Assembly (NCBI GenBank): GCA_905236465.1
Contig: CAJOQA010000209.1
Span: 1 to 7,811, forward strand
DNA from: an uncultured Treponema sp.
Lineage (GTDB): Bacteria; Spirochaetota; Spirochaetia; Treponematales; Treponemataceae
Reading direction: 5' to 3'
DNA length: 7,811 nt
This document shows positions 1-6,120 of the stretch, one piece after another. Positions within the stretch are counted from its first letter, which is position 1, and each line of letters starts with the position of its first letter. The notes beneath the pieces are model-generated. The model saw only the letters and a program-made list of their open reading frames with translations, was not told where the DNA came from and did no database searches. Made by a program: the position numbers and the translations under genes.

Positions 1-840
1 ACCCGTTTTGGCAGGTATAACCAAACATTAGGTCCAGGTCCCCACTTAAAACTTCCCTTTGGAATAGACAAAAAGTATATAGTTCCTGGCAACAAGGCTG
101 TTCAAACCCAACAGTTTGGCTTTAAGACCACAAAAGGAGGGGTTGTAAACCAATACAAGAACGGAATAACCAATGAATCAACTATGCTTACAGGGGATCT
201 TAACATTGTTGATGTTGAATGGATAATCCAGTACCGCATCGTTGATCCAAAGGCCTGGCTTTTTACAGTTGAGGAAAAAGAACAGACAATCCGCGACATA
301 AGCAGGTCTGTAATAAATACCTTAGTTGGCGATCGCGCAATCCTAGAGATAATGAGCAACGAGCGTAGCAATATAGAAAATCTTGCAGTAGAAGAAATGA
401 ACGAGCAGTTTTCTAGTTTGGGTATGGGCATAAACGTAAATGCCGTGAAGCTACAAAATATAGTGCCCCCTGCAGGGGTTCAGGATGCCTTTGAAGACGT
501 AAACAAGGCCATTCAGGATATGAACAGGTACATAAACGAGGGCAAGGAAAGCTACAATTCTGAAATCCCAAAGGCAAAGGGGCAGGCCGACCAGCAGATT
601 CAGATTGCAGAAGGTTATGCAGCCGAACGTGTTAATAAGGCTAAGGGTGATGTTGCCCGCTTTAATTCAGTTTATGAAGAATACAGGAAGGCCCCCGCTG
701 TTACACGAAAAAGATTGTATTTGGAAACAATGGAAGAAGTTTTTGCAGGCCAGTCTAAAAATAAAAAGCCAACTCTTATAGATAAGGAACTAGACAACGT
801 TCTTCCCATAAAAGATTTAAACGGAAAAGGGGGAAACTAA
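1..840 (+). CDS. hflK: HflK, SPFH-domain membrane protease modulator (5' end outside window)
   Basis: The reading frame is open from base 1 to the TAA at 838-840, giving 279 residues, so the gene starts upstream. The visible part opens with TRFGRYNQTLGPGPHLKLPF, the typical start of the SPFH/prohibitin-like domain of HflK. The SPFH body follows, then an Ala/Lys/Glu/Gln-rich helical stretch (about residues 180-225) and the family's C-terminal YLETMEEVF signature at about 240-248. HflK proteins are usually around 330-420 residues, so the missing part should be the N-terminal cytoplasmic tail and the single membrane helix. From family knowledge, HflK pairs with HflC in a large membrane assembly enclosing the FtsH protease, restricting its access to membrane substrates. 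hflC follows after three bases, as in most bacteria. The first in-frame ATG in the window (184) is internal and should not be used as the start, because conserved SPFH sequence lies before it. Confidence 0.95.
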   Translation, partial: TRFGRYNQTLGPGPHLKLPFGIDKKYIVPGNKAVQTQQFGFKTTKGGVVNQYKNGITNESTMLTGDLNIVDVEWIIQYRIVDPKAWLFTVEEKEQTIRDISRSVINTLVGDRAILEIMSNERSNIENLAVEEMNEQFSSLGMGINVNAVKLQNIVPPAGVQDAFEDVNKAIQDMNRYINEGKESYNSEIPKAKGQADQQIQIAEGYAAERVNKAKGDVARFNSVYEEYRKAPAVTRKRLYLETMEEVFAGQSKNKKPTLIDKELDNVLPIKDLNGKGGN

Positions 841-843
841 ACT

Positions 844-1836
844 ATGAAAAATAAAAAATATATTACCCTAGCAAGCCTACTTGTACTTGTACTGCTTCTC
901 TTTTTTGTTGCAGGCCCCTTTTATGTTGTAAACGAAGGAAATCAAGCAGTAGTCACCCGTTTTGGCCGCATAGTTGGCAGCAAGACTTCGGCAGGTCTTT
1001 ACGCAAAAGTTCCTTTTATAGATACAGTTACAATCTACCCTTCAACAATTCTTTCTTTAGACGGAGATGATGAGCGTATTCCTACAAAAGAAAATCAGTT
1101 TATAATAGTGGACACAACAAGTCGCTGGAAGATTACTAACCCTGAGCTTTTCTACCAGTCCTTTAAAACCCTGAACGGGGCATACATAAAACTGAGCGAT
1201 GTGATTGATTCGGCAACCCGCACCATAATAACAAGAAACCGCCTAAGTGAAATCGTCAGGTCTAGCAATATCATAAATGAACACAGCTCAAGTGGCAGTC
1301 AGCTTACAGGAGTTGAAGGGGATGATAGCCAAGCGTTAGAGGCTTTGGTAAATGTTTCAAGTCAGAACGAAAGCGTTACAAAAGGCCGCAGTGCCCTTTG
1401 CGACGAAATGGCGCAGGAAGCCCGCAAAATGACCGCCGAGTACGGCATTGAGCTGATTGATATAGTTCCCCGCCAGATTAAGTATTCAGATGAGCTTACG
1501 GAAAGCGTCTACAACCGCATGATAAAAGAGCGTAATCAGGTGGCGCAAGCCTACCGGTCTCTTGGCGAAGGTAAAAAAGCTGAATGGCTGGGTAAACTGG
1601 AAAATGAAAAGCGTACAATAGAAAGTGAAGCCTACAGAAAAAGCGAGGAAACGAAAGGTAAAGCTGACGCAGAAGCAGCCGCCATTTACGCAGAGGCATA
1701 CACAAGGGATGCAGCCTTCTATGAGTTCTGGAAAAGTTTGGAATCCTATAAAAACACGATGCAAGGCTTTGACACAACATACAGTACTGACATGGATTAT
1801 TTTAAATACCTTTACAGCTCTGAAGGAAGAAGGTAA
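844..1836 (+). CDS. hflC: HflC, SPFH-domain membrane protease modulator
   Basis: This complete 330-residue protein is close to the usual HflC length. It has a short basic N-terminus (MKNKK), one membrane helix at about residues 7-26, and the SPFH opening (VVNEGNQAVVTRFGRIVG) at 28-45. The SPFH body is followed by a long charged helical stretch at about 222-285. That stretch carries the HflC hallmarks YNRMIKERNQVAQAYRSLGEG and KGKADAEAAAIYAEAYTRD. The tail (FYEFWKSLESY, then DMDYFKYL) matches the conserved HflC C-terminus. A polar Ser/Glu-rich insert at about 146-178 corresponds to the variable region also present in enterobacterial HflC. The start is set by a purine-rich Shine-Dalgarno (GGGGGA, 829-834) inside the end of hflK. 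HflC works with HflK outside the cytoplasmic face of the membrane to regulate FtsH; no ftsH is in this window. Confidence 0.95.
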   Translation: MKNKKYITLASLLVLVLLLFFVAGPFYVVNEGNQAVVTRFGRIVGSKTSAGLYAKVPFIDTVTIYPSTILSLDGDDERIPTKENQFIIVDTTSRWKITNPELFYQSFKTLNGAYIKLSDVIDSATRTIITRNRLSEIVRSSNIINEHSSSGSQLTGVEGDDSQALEALVNVSSQNESVTKGRSALCDEMAQEARKMTAEYGIELIDIVPRQIKYSDELTESVYNRMIKERNQVAQAYRSLGEGKKAEWLGKLENEKRTIESEAYRKSEETKGKADAEAAAIYAEAYTRDAAFYEFWKSLESYKNTMQGFDTTYSTDMDYFKYLYSSEGRR

Positions 1837-1838
1837 AC

Positions 1839-3512
1839 ATGAAAAAAGATTTAGTTTTTGCAAAAGAAGGAAATCTCTTTTTAGATACCTGCATGACAGA
1901 AAGCGCCTTTGCTAAGTCCGGCATTGCCCAAAAACTTTCAGAAAAAAAAGGGCTGCTTGCGAAACATTCAGCTGGGGTGTGGCTATTTTCCCCCTGGACT
2001 TTTTCAGAAACTAAAAATGGAAAAGAAAGTGTTCTTCTTTGCGGTAAGGCATTTTACGGAAAAAGTTTGCGGGCAAACATTGAAGAGCAAGACGATGCTG
2101 CAAAGAGCGCAAGAAGTAGTGCCCTTGTTTGCACAGTAATGGAAGAAGCAAAAAGACAAAAGTGCAAGCTACCCTATGTTGGCGCAGAAGGAATTTTTTT
2201 AGCAGAGGATGAAGAAAGCATCGTTTTTTTACCAGAGGATTTTTTTAATTCAGCCTGTCAGTGCAGCAACTTTCATGCCCGCTATCAGGGTTTTTATGTA
2301 AATCCTAAGCTTTCTGGTAAAAGGGCTATTTCTTATACTCAGGCAGTAATAGCATACCGAGCCCTTTGCCAAACACTTCCCTTTGAAGCAGAAGACGAAG
2401 CTAAAAGGGAAGAAGATATACTTGACGGCAATTTTATTCACATAAAAAATAAAATTTTTGCCCTTAACGAAAGCCTATCTGATTTTATTGACTCTGCCCT
2501 TCTTGCAACAAAAGAGGACAAAAAATCTGTTAAAAAAGATTTTCCCCTATCTGATTTTTACAATGAATTAGGACTTACAGACAAAGGTCTTATCCCTATA
2601 GGGGGCAAGCTGCTACCTGTAATCAGGAAGTCAAACATCTCTCCAGAGGAATTTGAGAAGCAGGCAAAAAAAACACAGGGGCTTTTTTTCCTTAAACTAA
2701 AGTGTAAAAGATGGTTTAGGAAAAACCGCGTACTTGTGGGTGTTTGTGCAGGACTTTTTTTAGCACTTGCAATTGGGGTCTTGATTGGCTTTAAGAACTT
2801 TGGTGATAAACCCACTACCCGCGGGCTTACCGCTTTTCAAACAACAGAAGCCTTTTATTCTTCCTATAATAATCTTGATATAAACTCAGCATCCTCATGT
2901 GTGACCGGAAAAAAACTGTCGGGCCTTGTAGATGTCATAGGTCAGCTCTATGTTTCTGCAAAGGCTAGGTCTGCATACAATCCTAAAGCACAGACAGTTA
3001 CCCCAGCTGAATGGCTGAATTTTAACCAGAAGGGCAACTACTACATTTGGGGACTTACTCAGTTTGCAATTAATTCTGACAAGGGTGAACTTTTTGTAAC
3101 GCAGCAGCTTGTAAAGGACAAGCCTCCTGCTGTTACAGAGGAAGGCGGAGTAAGGCTTAAGGGGAATGAGAAAAAAAATTTTACCGTAAGCTATAATCTT
3201 GTTCACTCAGAACTTAGCGAAGGCGCGGAGGGTAACAGCATAGCAACCCTTGTTATAGAAGAATATCAGGATCAGGTAACACTGGTGTTTGAAAAGGAGC
3301 AGTGGAAACTTTCTTCTATAGAATCTATGAAACTTTCAGAAAAACAAGTAAGTCAGGATTCTTTCTATGCTGATTTTACCCATCTTCTAGAAAAACATAG
3401 CGACAACCTTTTACTTGCAGCTAACGAACTAAGACAAAAATACCCTTGGATTTCAGATAATAGCGAAATTCTTTCCGCTAAAGAAAAAATTCAGCAAAGA
3501 GGCATTTGGTAA
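1839..3512 (+). CDS. Single-pass membrane protein with pseudokinase-like cytoplasmic region, third gene of hflKC operon
   Basis: I do not recognise a named family. The 557-residue protein starts two bases after the hflC stop, with a Shine-Dalgarno (GGAAGAAGG, 1825-1833) inside hflC, so it is surely co-transcribed. Residues 1-297 are hydrophilic and lack a signal peptide. A basic stretch (KLKCKRWFRKNR, 286-297) precedes one membrane helix at about 298-317, so by the positive-inside rule the N-terminal part is cytoplasmic and 318-557 external. Residues 110-135 (LPYVGAEGIFLAEDEESIVF, then LPEDFF) resemble the catalytic-loop to DFG segment of protein kinases with the catalytic Asp and the DFG motif lost. 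Residues 165-225 (QAVIAYRALCQTLPFEAEDE, then a Leu-Ser-Asp-Phe-Ile-Asp helix) resemble the kinase helix F-G 'YxLLTGxLPFE' region. This suggests a pseudokinase with PknB-like topology. The external part (about 330-500) could be an NTF2-like fold, which is weakly supported. The coding sequence is rich in A/T runs of 7-8. The reading frame is certain; the function is inferred. Confidence 0.85.
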   Translation: MKKDLVFAKEGNLFLDTCMTESAFAKSGIAQKLSEKKGLLAKHSAGVWLFSPWTFSETKNGKESVLLCGKAFYGKSLRANIEEQDDAAKSARSSALVCTVMEEAKRQKCKLPYVGAEGIFLAEDEESIVFLPEDFFNSACQCSNFHARYQGFYVNPKLSGKRAISYTQAVIAYRALCQTLPFEAEDEAKREEDILDGNFIHIKNKIFALNESLSDFIDSALLATKEDKKSVKKDFPLSDFYNELGLTDKGLIPIGGKLLPVIRKSNISPEEFEKQAKKTQGLFFLKLKCKRWFRKNRVLVGVCAGLFLALAIGVLIGFKNFGDKPTTRGLTAFQTTEAFYSSYNNLDINSASSCVTGKKLSGLVDVIGQLYVSAKARSAYNPKAQTVTPAEWLNFNQKGNYYIWGLTQFAINSDKGELFVTQQLVKDKPPAVTEEGGVRLKGNEKKNFTVSYNLVHSELSEGAEGNSIATLVIEEYQDQVTLVFEKEQWKLSSIESMKLSEKQVSQDSFYADFTHLLEKHSDNLLLAANELRQKYPWISDNSEILSAKEKIQQRGIW

Positions 3513-3521
3513 AATTTCGTT

Positions 3522-3548
3522 TATGACAAAATTACACTTTTTGTCATA
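3522..3548. promoter_or_regulatory. Inverted repeat abutting the -35 box; candidate operator
   Basis: Two perfect 10-base arms (TATGACAAAA at 3522-3531 and TTTTGTCATA at 3539-3548) flank a 7-base loop. The repeat ends exactly where the -35 hexamer of the downstream promoter begins. There is no T-run after the right arm, so it is a poor intrinsic terminator. A dyad of this size and position suits binding of a dimeric regulator controlling the carboxyltransferase gene. It could also serve as a weak 3' end hairpin for the hflKC operon. The regulator is unknown. Confidence 0.55.
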
Positions 3549-3577
3549 TTGACTAGAAAAAAAAATGATAGTAGAAT
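3549..3577 (+). promoter_or_regulatory. Sigma-70-type promoter of the carboxyltransferase gene
   Basis: TTGACT (3549-3554) and TAGAAT (3572-3577) each match the -35 and -10 consensus at five of six positions, with the optimal 17-bp spacer. The predicted start of transcription is near 3584, leaving a leader of only about 18 bases that carries GAGG (3591-3594) seven bases before the ATG. The spacer contains nine consecutive A residues (3557-3565). Confidence 0.7.
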
Positions 3578-3601
3578 AATGCTATTAATAGAGGTATCAA
3601 T

Positions 3602-5098
3602 ATGAAGTTTGAGTATAATATTCAAAAGCAGCATGACAAAGGAAAGTTGCATGCTATAGAGCGCATTAACGCCCTATGTGATAAAGATTCTTTTTATGAA
3701 ATCTATTCAGGTGCTCGCCACACTTGTACATCATTTGGTATGGACAAAAAAGACATTCCTTACGATGGTGTAATTACTGGTTTTGGAAAAATCAATGGAA
3801 AAAAAGTTGCCGTTTACGCTCAGGACTTTACCGTACAGGGCGGTTCTTTGGGTAAGGTTCACGGACAAAAGATTGCAGAGTTAATCAGCAAGGCAATAGA
3901 TAGCAGGTGTCCTGTAATTGGTATTAACGATTCAGGTGGAGCCCGCATCCAAGAAGGTGTAGATGCCCTTTGCGGTTATGGCGACTTGTTCTACCAGAAC
4001 GTCCGTGCTTCCGGTTCAGTGCCACAAATCAGCATTATTGCAGGCCCTTGTGCAGGAGGCGCCGTTTATTCACCTGGAATCACAGACTTTATCTTTGCGG
4101 TTGATAACATCAGCCAGCTTTTCATTACAGGTCCAAAAGTTGTAAAAAGTGTTCTTTCAATGGATATTACTGCAGAGGATTTAGGTGGAGCCGCAATCCA
4201 TTCACAAAAAAGTGGTGTTGCCCACTTCCGCTGTGCAGGTGAAGAAGACTGCTACGACAAAGTTCGCCGCCTTTTAGACTATATTCCCCACTATTATGGA
4301 GAAGAAATTGTAGCTAATGCCAAATTTAAGTTTGATGAAAAGAAAAAGGCTAAAAGAATTCAAGAAGTTTTACCAGAAGAAACAAAGAAGGGCTACGATA
4401 TTAGGCAGGTTATTGACTGCGTAGTTGACGATGATTCTTTCTTTGAAGTAATGGCTGAATTTGCTGCAATGGCAGTTGTAGGCTTTGCAAAGGTAGAAGG
4501 AAAGAGTGTGGGCGTTATAGCCAACAATCCCGCCGTTTGGGGAGGCCTCTTAAACTGCGACTCTTCAGATAAGATTGCCCGCTTTGTGCGCTACTGCGAC
4601 TCTTTTAATATTCCTTTGCTGACTTTTGTTGATGTCCCAGGTTTCTTGCCAGGGCCAGATGAAGAGCAGAAGGGTATTATTCGCCACGGAGCAAAAGTTA
4701 TTTATGCTTATTCAGAAGCAACGGTTCCCAAGGTAACTGTTATTACCCGCAAGGCTTACGGTGGTGCCTATATTGCAATGTGTTCTAAGCACTTAGGGGC
4801 TGACTTTGTATATGCTTGGCCAAAGGCAGAAATTGCAGTTATGGGTGCTGAAGGTGCACTTGGAATTCTATATGCAAAAGAAATGAAGGACCCTGCTCAG
4901 GCTACTCTCGTTGCTCAAAAGTCCCAAGAGTATAAGGATACGATTATGACACCTACAGTTGCCGCTCAGCGCGACTATGTAAGTGAAATCATAAATCCAG
5001 AAGAGACAAGGGAACGGGTCGCCCGCAGCCTTGAATTCCTTGAAATAAAGAAGCAAAATGTAGCTCCTGCTAAAAAGCACGGAAACATTCCTCTTTAA
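3602..5098 (+). CDS. Acyl-CoA carboxylase/decarboxylase carboxyltransferase subunit (PccB/MmdA type)
   Basis: This complete 498-residue protein is of the biotin-dependent carboxyltransferase family, which transfers carboxylate between carboxybiotin and an acyl-CoA such as propionyl-/methylmalonyl-CoA. It has two crotonase-like halves. The N-terminal half carries KGKLHAIERI (13-22), the acyl-CoA site motif SGGARIQEG (111-119) and the oxyanion-hole segment GPCAGGAVYSPG (148-159). The C-terminal half carries FVDVPGFLPG (342-351), RKAYGGAYIAM (383-393) and AEIAVMGAEGAL (409-420). The C-terminus KKHGNIPL is the classic end of PccB/MmdA proteins. The start is fixed by GAGG at 3591-3594 and by an in-frame TAG at 3572-3574; the first helix is somewhat shorter than in many homologues. 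The gene has its own promoter and terminator. No biotin carboxylase, biotin carrier or membrane decarboxylase subunit lies in the window, so carboxylase (PccB) and sodium-pumping decarboxylase (MmdA) roles cannot be separated. Confidence 0.93.
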   Translation: MKFEYNIQKQHDKGKLHAIERINALCDKDSFYEIYSGARHTCTSFGMDKKDIPYDGVITGFGKINGKKVAVYAQDFTVQGGSLGKVHGQKIAELISKAIDSRCPVIGINDSGGARIQEGVDALCGYGDLFYQNVRASGSVPQISIIAGPCAGGAVYSPGITDFIFAVDNISQLFITGPKVVKSVLSMDITAEDLGGAAIHSQKSGVAHFRCAGEEDCYDKVRRLLDYIPHYYGEEIVANAKFKFDEKKKAKRIQEVLPEETKKGYDIRQVIDCVVDDDSFFEVMAEFAAMAVVGFAKVEGKSVGVIANNPAVWGGLLNCDSSDKIARFVRYCDSFNIPLLTFVDVPGFLPGPDEEQKGIIRHGAKVIYAYSEATVPKVTVITRKAYGGAYIAMCSKHLGADFVYAWPKAEIAVMGAEGALGILYAKEMKDPAQATLVAQKSQEYKDTIMTPTVAAQRDYVSEIINPEETRERVARSLEFLEIKKQNVAPAKKHGNIPL

Positions 5099-5121
5099 TC
5101 AACAAAAAATTAAGGATATAT

Positions 5122-5154
5122 AAAGCCTTCTGTGCTTGCAGGGGGCTTTTTTTT
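5122..5154 (+). terminator. Rho-independent terminator after the carboxyltransferase gene
   Basis: A 12-pair stem at 5122-5149 (AAAGCCTTCTGT pairing with GCAGGGGGCTTT, including three G-U pairs) closes a four-base GCTT loop. A run of eight T residues (5147-5154) follows or overlaps the 3' arm. It sits 24 bases after the stop codon and isolates this gene from the binding-protein operon. Confidence 0.88.
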
Positions 5155-5175
5155 CTTATTCTCACTTTTAAACCC

Positions 5176-5221
5176 ATAAAATTTATAGAAAAGTCTCCGA
5201 TAAATTTATGTGGAAAGTCCA
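5176..5221. repeat. Imperfect tandem repeat upstream of the binding-protein promoter
   Basis: Two adjacent copies of about 22-24 bases (5176-5199 and 5200-5221) share the pattern ATAAA(A)TTTAT, a short spacer, then GAAAGTC(T)C or close to it. They differ by small indels and a few substitutions. ATAAATTTAT is itself palindromic. The copies lie 16-60 bases upstream of the -35 box, where activator sites are common. Function is unknown and the repeat may be chance in AT-rich DNA. Confidence 0.4.
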
Positions 5222-5236
5222 TTTTTACTAAAAAAT

Positions 5237-5264
5237 TTGACATAAGTTAAATTTAACTTAAATT
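5237..5264 (+). promoter_or_regulatory. Candidate promoter of the binding-protein/symporter operon
   Basis: A perfect -35 hexamer TTGACA lies at 5237-5242. The -10 is weak: TAAATT at 5259-5264 (16-bp spacer) or TTAAAT at 5258-5263 (15-bp spacer), each matching four of six. The poor -10 and its overlap with a palindrome suggest a regulated promoter. A strong Shine-Dalgarno AAGGAG (5276-5281) follows six bases before the ATG at 5288. Confidence 0.5.
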
Positions 5265-5268
5265 TAAC
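5243..5268. promoter_or_regulatory. Palindrome and tandem repeat overlapping the promoter spacer and -10; candidate operator
   Basis: A perfect 18-bp palindrome, TAAGTTAAATTTAACTTA, occupies 5243-5260 and starts at the base after the -35 box. Overlapping it, the 11-base unit TTAAATTTAAC occurs twice head-to-tail at 5247-5257 and 5258-5268, each unit holding its own 10-bp palindrome. An 11-bp period is about one helical turn, so two protein dimers could bind side by side on the same DNA face and cover the -10. This is the expected arrangement for repression. The regulator is not identifiable here. Confidence 0.55.
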
Positions 5269-5287
5269 ACTTTCTAAGGAGTTCTTT

Positions 5288-6109
5288 ATGAAGTTTTTGG
5301 GCAAAGGCCTTGCACTACTGCTTCTTTCTTTAGCATTTACTACGAATATAGTAGCACAAGCTAATTCTGTAGGTGTATATAGCGATATAGAAACAATTAT
5401 TAAGAGAGGGGAACTTAGGGTTGCAATAACAGCTGTAGACCAACCTCCCTTTTACTTTGTAGACAAAAGTGGAAAGTTAACGGGTTACGATATAGATCTT
5501 GCTACAAAAATGGCAGAAGAACTTGGTGTTAAACTTGTAATCAGCCGCGAAGCCCCTAGTTTTAACGATTTGGTAACACTTGTTTCTTCAGGAGAAGTTG
5601 ATTTAGCAGTTTCTAAGCTTAGCCGAACCCTTACAAGAGCAAAGATGGTTAAGTTTTCTACACCATACATGACTTTTAAGCAAGGAGTTCTGTTTAACAG
5701 GTTGCAACTGGCTAAGGTTGCAAGCGAAGGAGAAGTTCGCTCTTACGTTAGAAACTATACAGGAACAATTGGTGTTATTGCAAAATCATCTTATGCAAAC
5801 TATGCAAAAACAAATTTCCCACAAGCAAAAATAAAGGAATATCCTTCTTGGGACGATGCGGTACAGGCTCTTATAAGCGGCGAAGTTCTTTCAGTTTACC
5901 GCGATGAACTTGAGATAAAAAAAGTCCTTACTTCAATTCCCCAAAGTTCCCTTATTTTAAAGCCCCTTTATTTTACTGACCTTACTGACCCCATAGCTAT
6001 TGCGGTTAAAAGTGATCATTCCCAGCTTTTGTATTGGGTAAACATTTTCTTAGAAAACCATCAAAAGATGACCGCAGATGAAATACTTGAAATTTATGCA
6101 AATCAATAG
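5288..6109 (+). CDS. Family-3 solute-binding protein, amino-acid type, secreted
   Basis: This complete 273-residue periplasmic binding protein belongs to the SBP_bac_3 family. A signal peptide occupies residues 1-25 (basic n-region, hydrophobic run at about 8-18, AQA cleavage site before Asn26). There is no lipobox cysteine, so the mature protein is predicted to be soluble in the periplasm. The domain runs from RGELRVAI (40-47) through PPFYFVDKSGKLTGYDIDLA (53-72) and SRTLTRAKMVKFSTPY (112-127), where Arg117 matches the residue that binds the amino-acid alpha-carboxylate in this family. VYRDELEI (203-210) supplies Asp206 in the position that usually binds the alpha-amino group. A polar amino acid or related compound is therefore the likely ligand. 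The gene follows a regulated-looking promoter, and its stop codon lies inside the ribosome binding site of the next gene. No ABC permease or ATPase gene is next to it; a secondary transporter is. Confidence 0.92.
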   Translation: MKFLGKGLALLLLSLAFTTNIVAQANSVGVYSDIETIIKRGELRVAITAVDQPPFYFVDKSGKLTGYDIDLATKMAEELGVKLVISREAPSFNDLVTLVSSGEVDLAVSKLSRTLTRAKMVKFSTPYMTFKQGVLFNRLQLAKVASEGEVRSYVRNYTGTIGVIAKSSYANYAKTNFPQAKIKEYPSWDDAVQALISGEVLSVYRDELEIKKVLTSIPQSSLILKPLYFTDLTDPIAIAVKSDHSQLLYWVNIFLENHQKMTADEILEIYANQ

Positions 6110-6112
6110 GAG
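6107..6112 (+). promoter_or_regulatory. Shine-Dalgarno containing the upstream stop codon
   Basis: TAGGAG (6107-6112) is both the TAG stop of the binding-protein gene and the Shine-Dalgarno for the symporter gene, eight bases before its ATG at 6121. This fixes the symporter start and indicates translational coupling, so the two proteins are probably made together. Confidence 0.8.
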
Positions 6113-6120
6113 CTATCTGT

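Noticed and set aside
184..840. A separate 218-residue gene starting at the ATG at 184
   Set aside because: The same frame is open from base 1 and the sequence before 184 is conserved HflK SPFH sequence, so 184 is an internal methionine.
1..967. Identical 12-base sequence ACCCGTTTTGGC at 1-12 and 956-967
   Set aside because: Both encode the conserved TRFG motif of the paralogous HflK and HflC SPFH domains, so this is shared ancestry rather than a repeat element.
1486..1863. Open frames on the minus strand opposite hflC (and similar ones elsewhere, such as 102-431, 2558-2815, 6843-7088 and 7335-7667)
   Set aside because: They lie wholly opposite well-supported coding regions, have no family features and no convincing ribosome binding sites. 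They are chance frames in AT-rich coding DNA.
1625..1915. Plus-strand overlapping frame across the end of hflC and start of the next gene
   Set aside because: It overlaps two genes in another frame, and its translation is low-complexity with no recognisable features.
3522..3548. Intrinsic terminator of the hflKC operon
   Set aside because: The hairpin is AT-rich and not followed by a T-run; its contact with the -35 box makes an operator the better reading, though a weak 3' end role is not excluded.
5099..5287. Small RNA or riboswitch in the gap before the binding-protein gene
   Set aside because: After the terminator, the predicted promoter lies close to the ATG, leaving a leader of roughly 15-20 bases that is too short for a riboswitch. 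No conserved RNA structure was seen.
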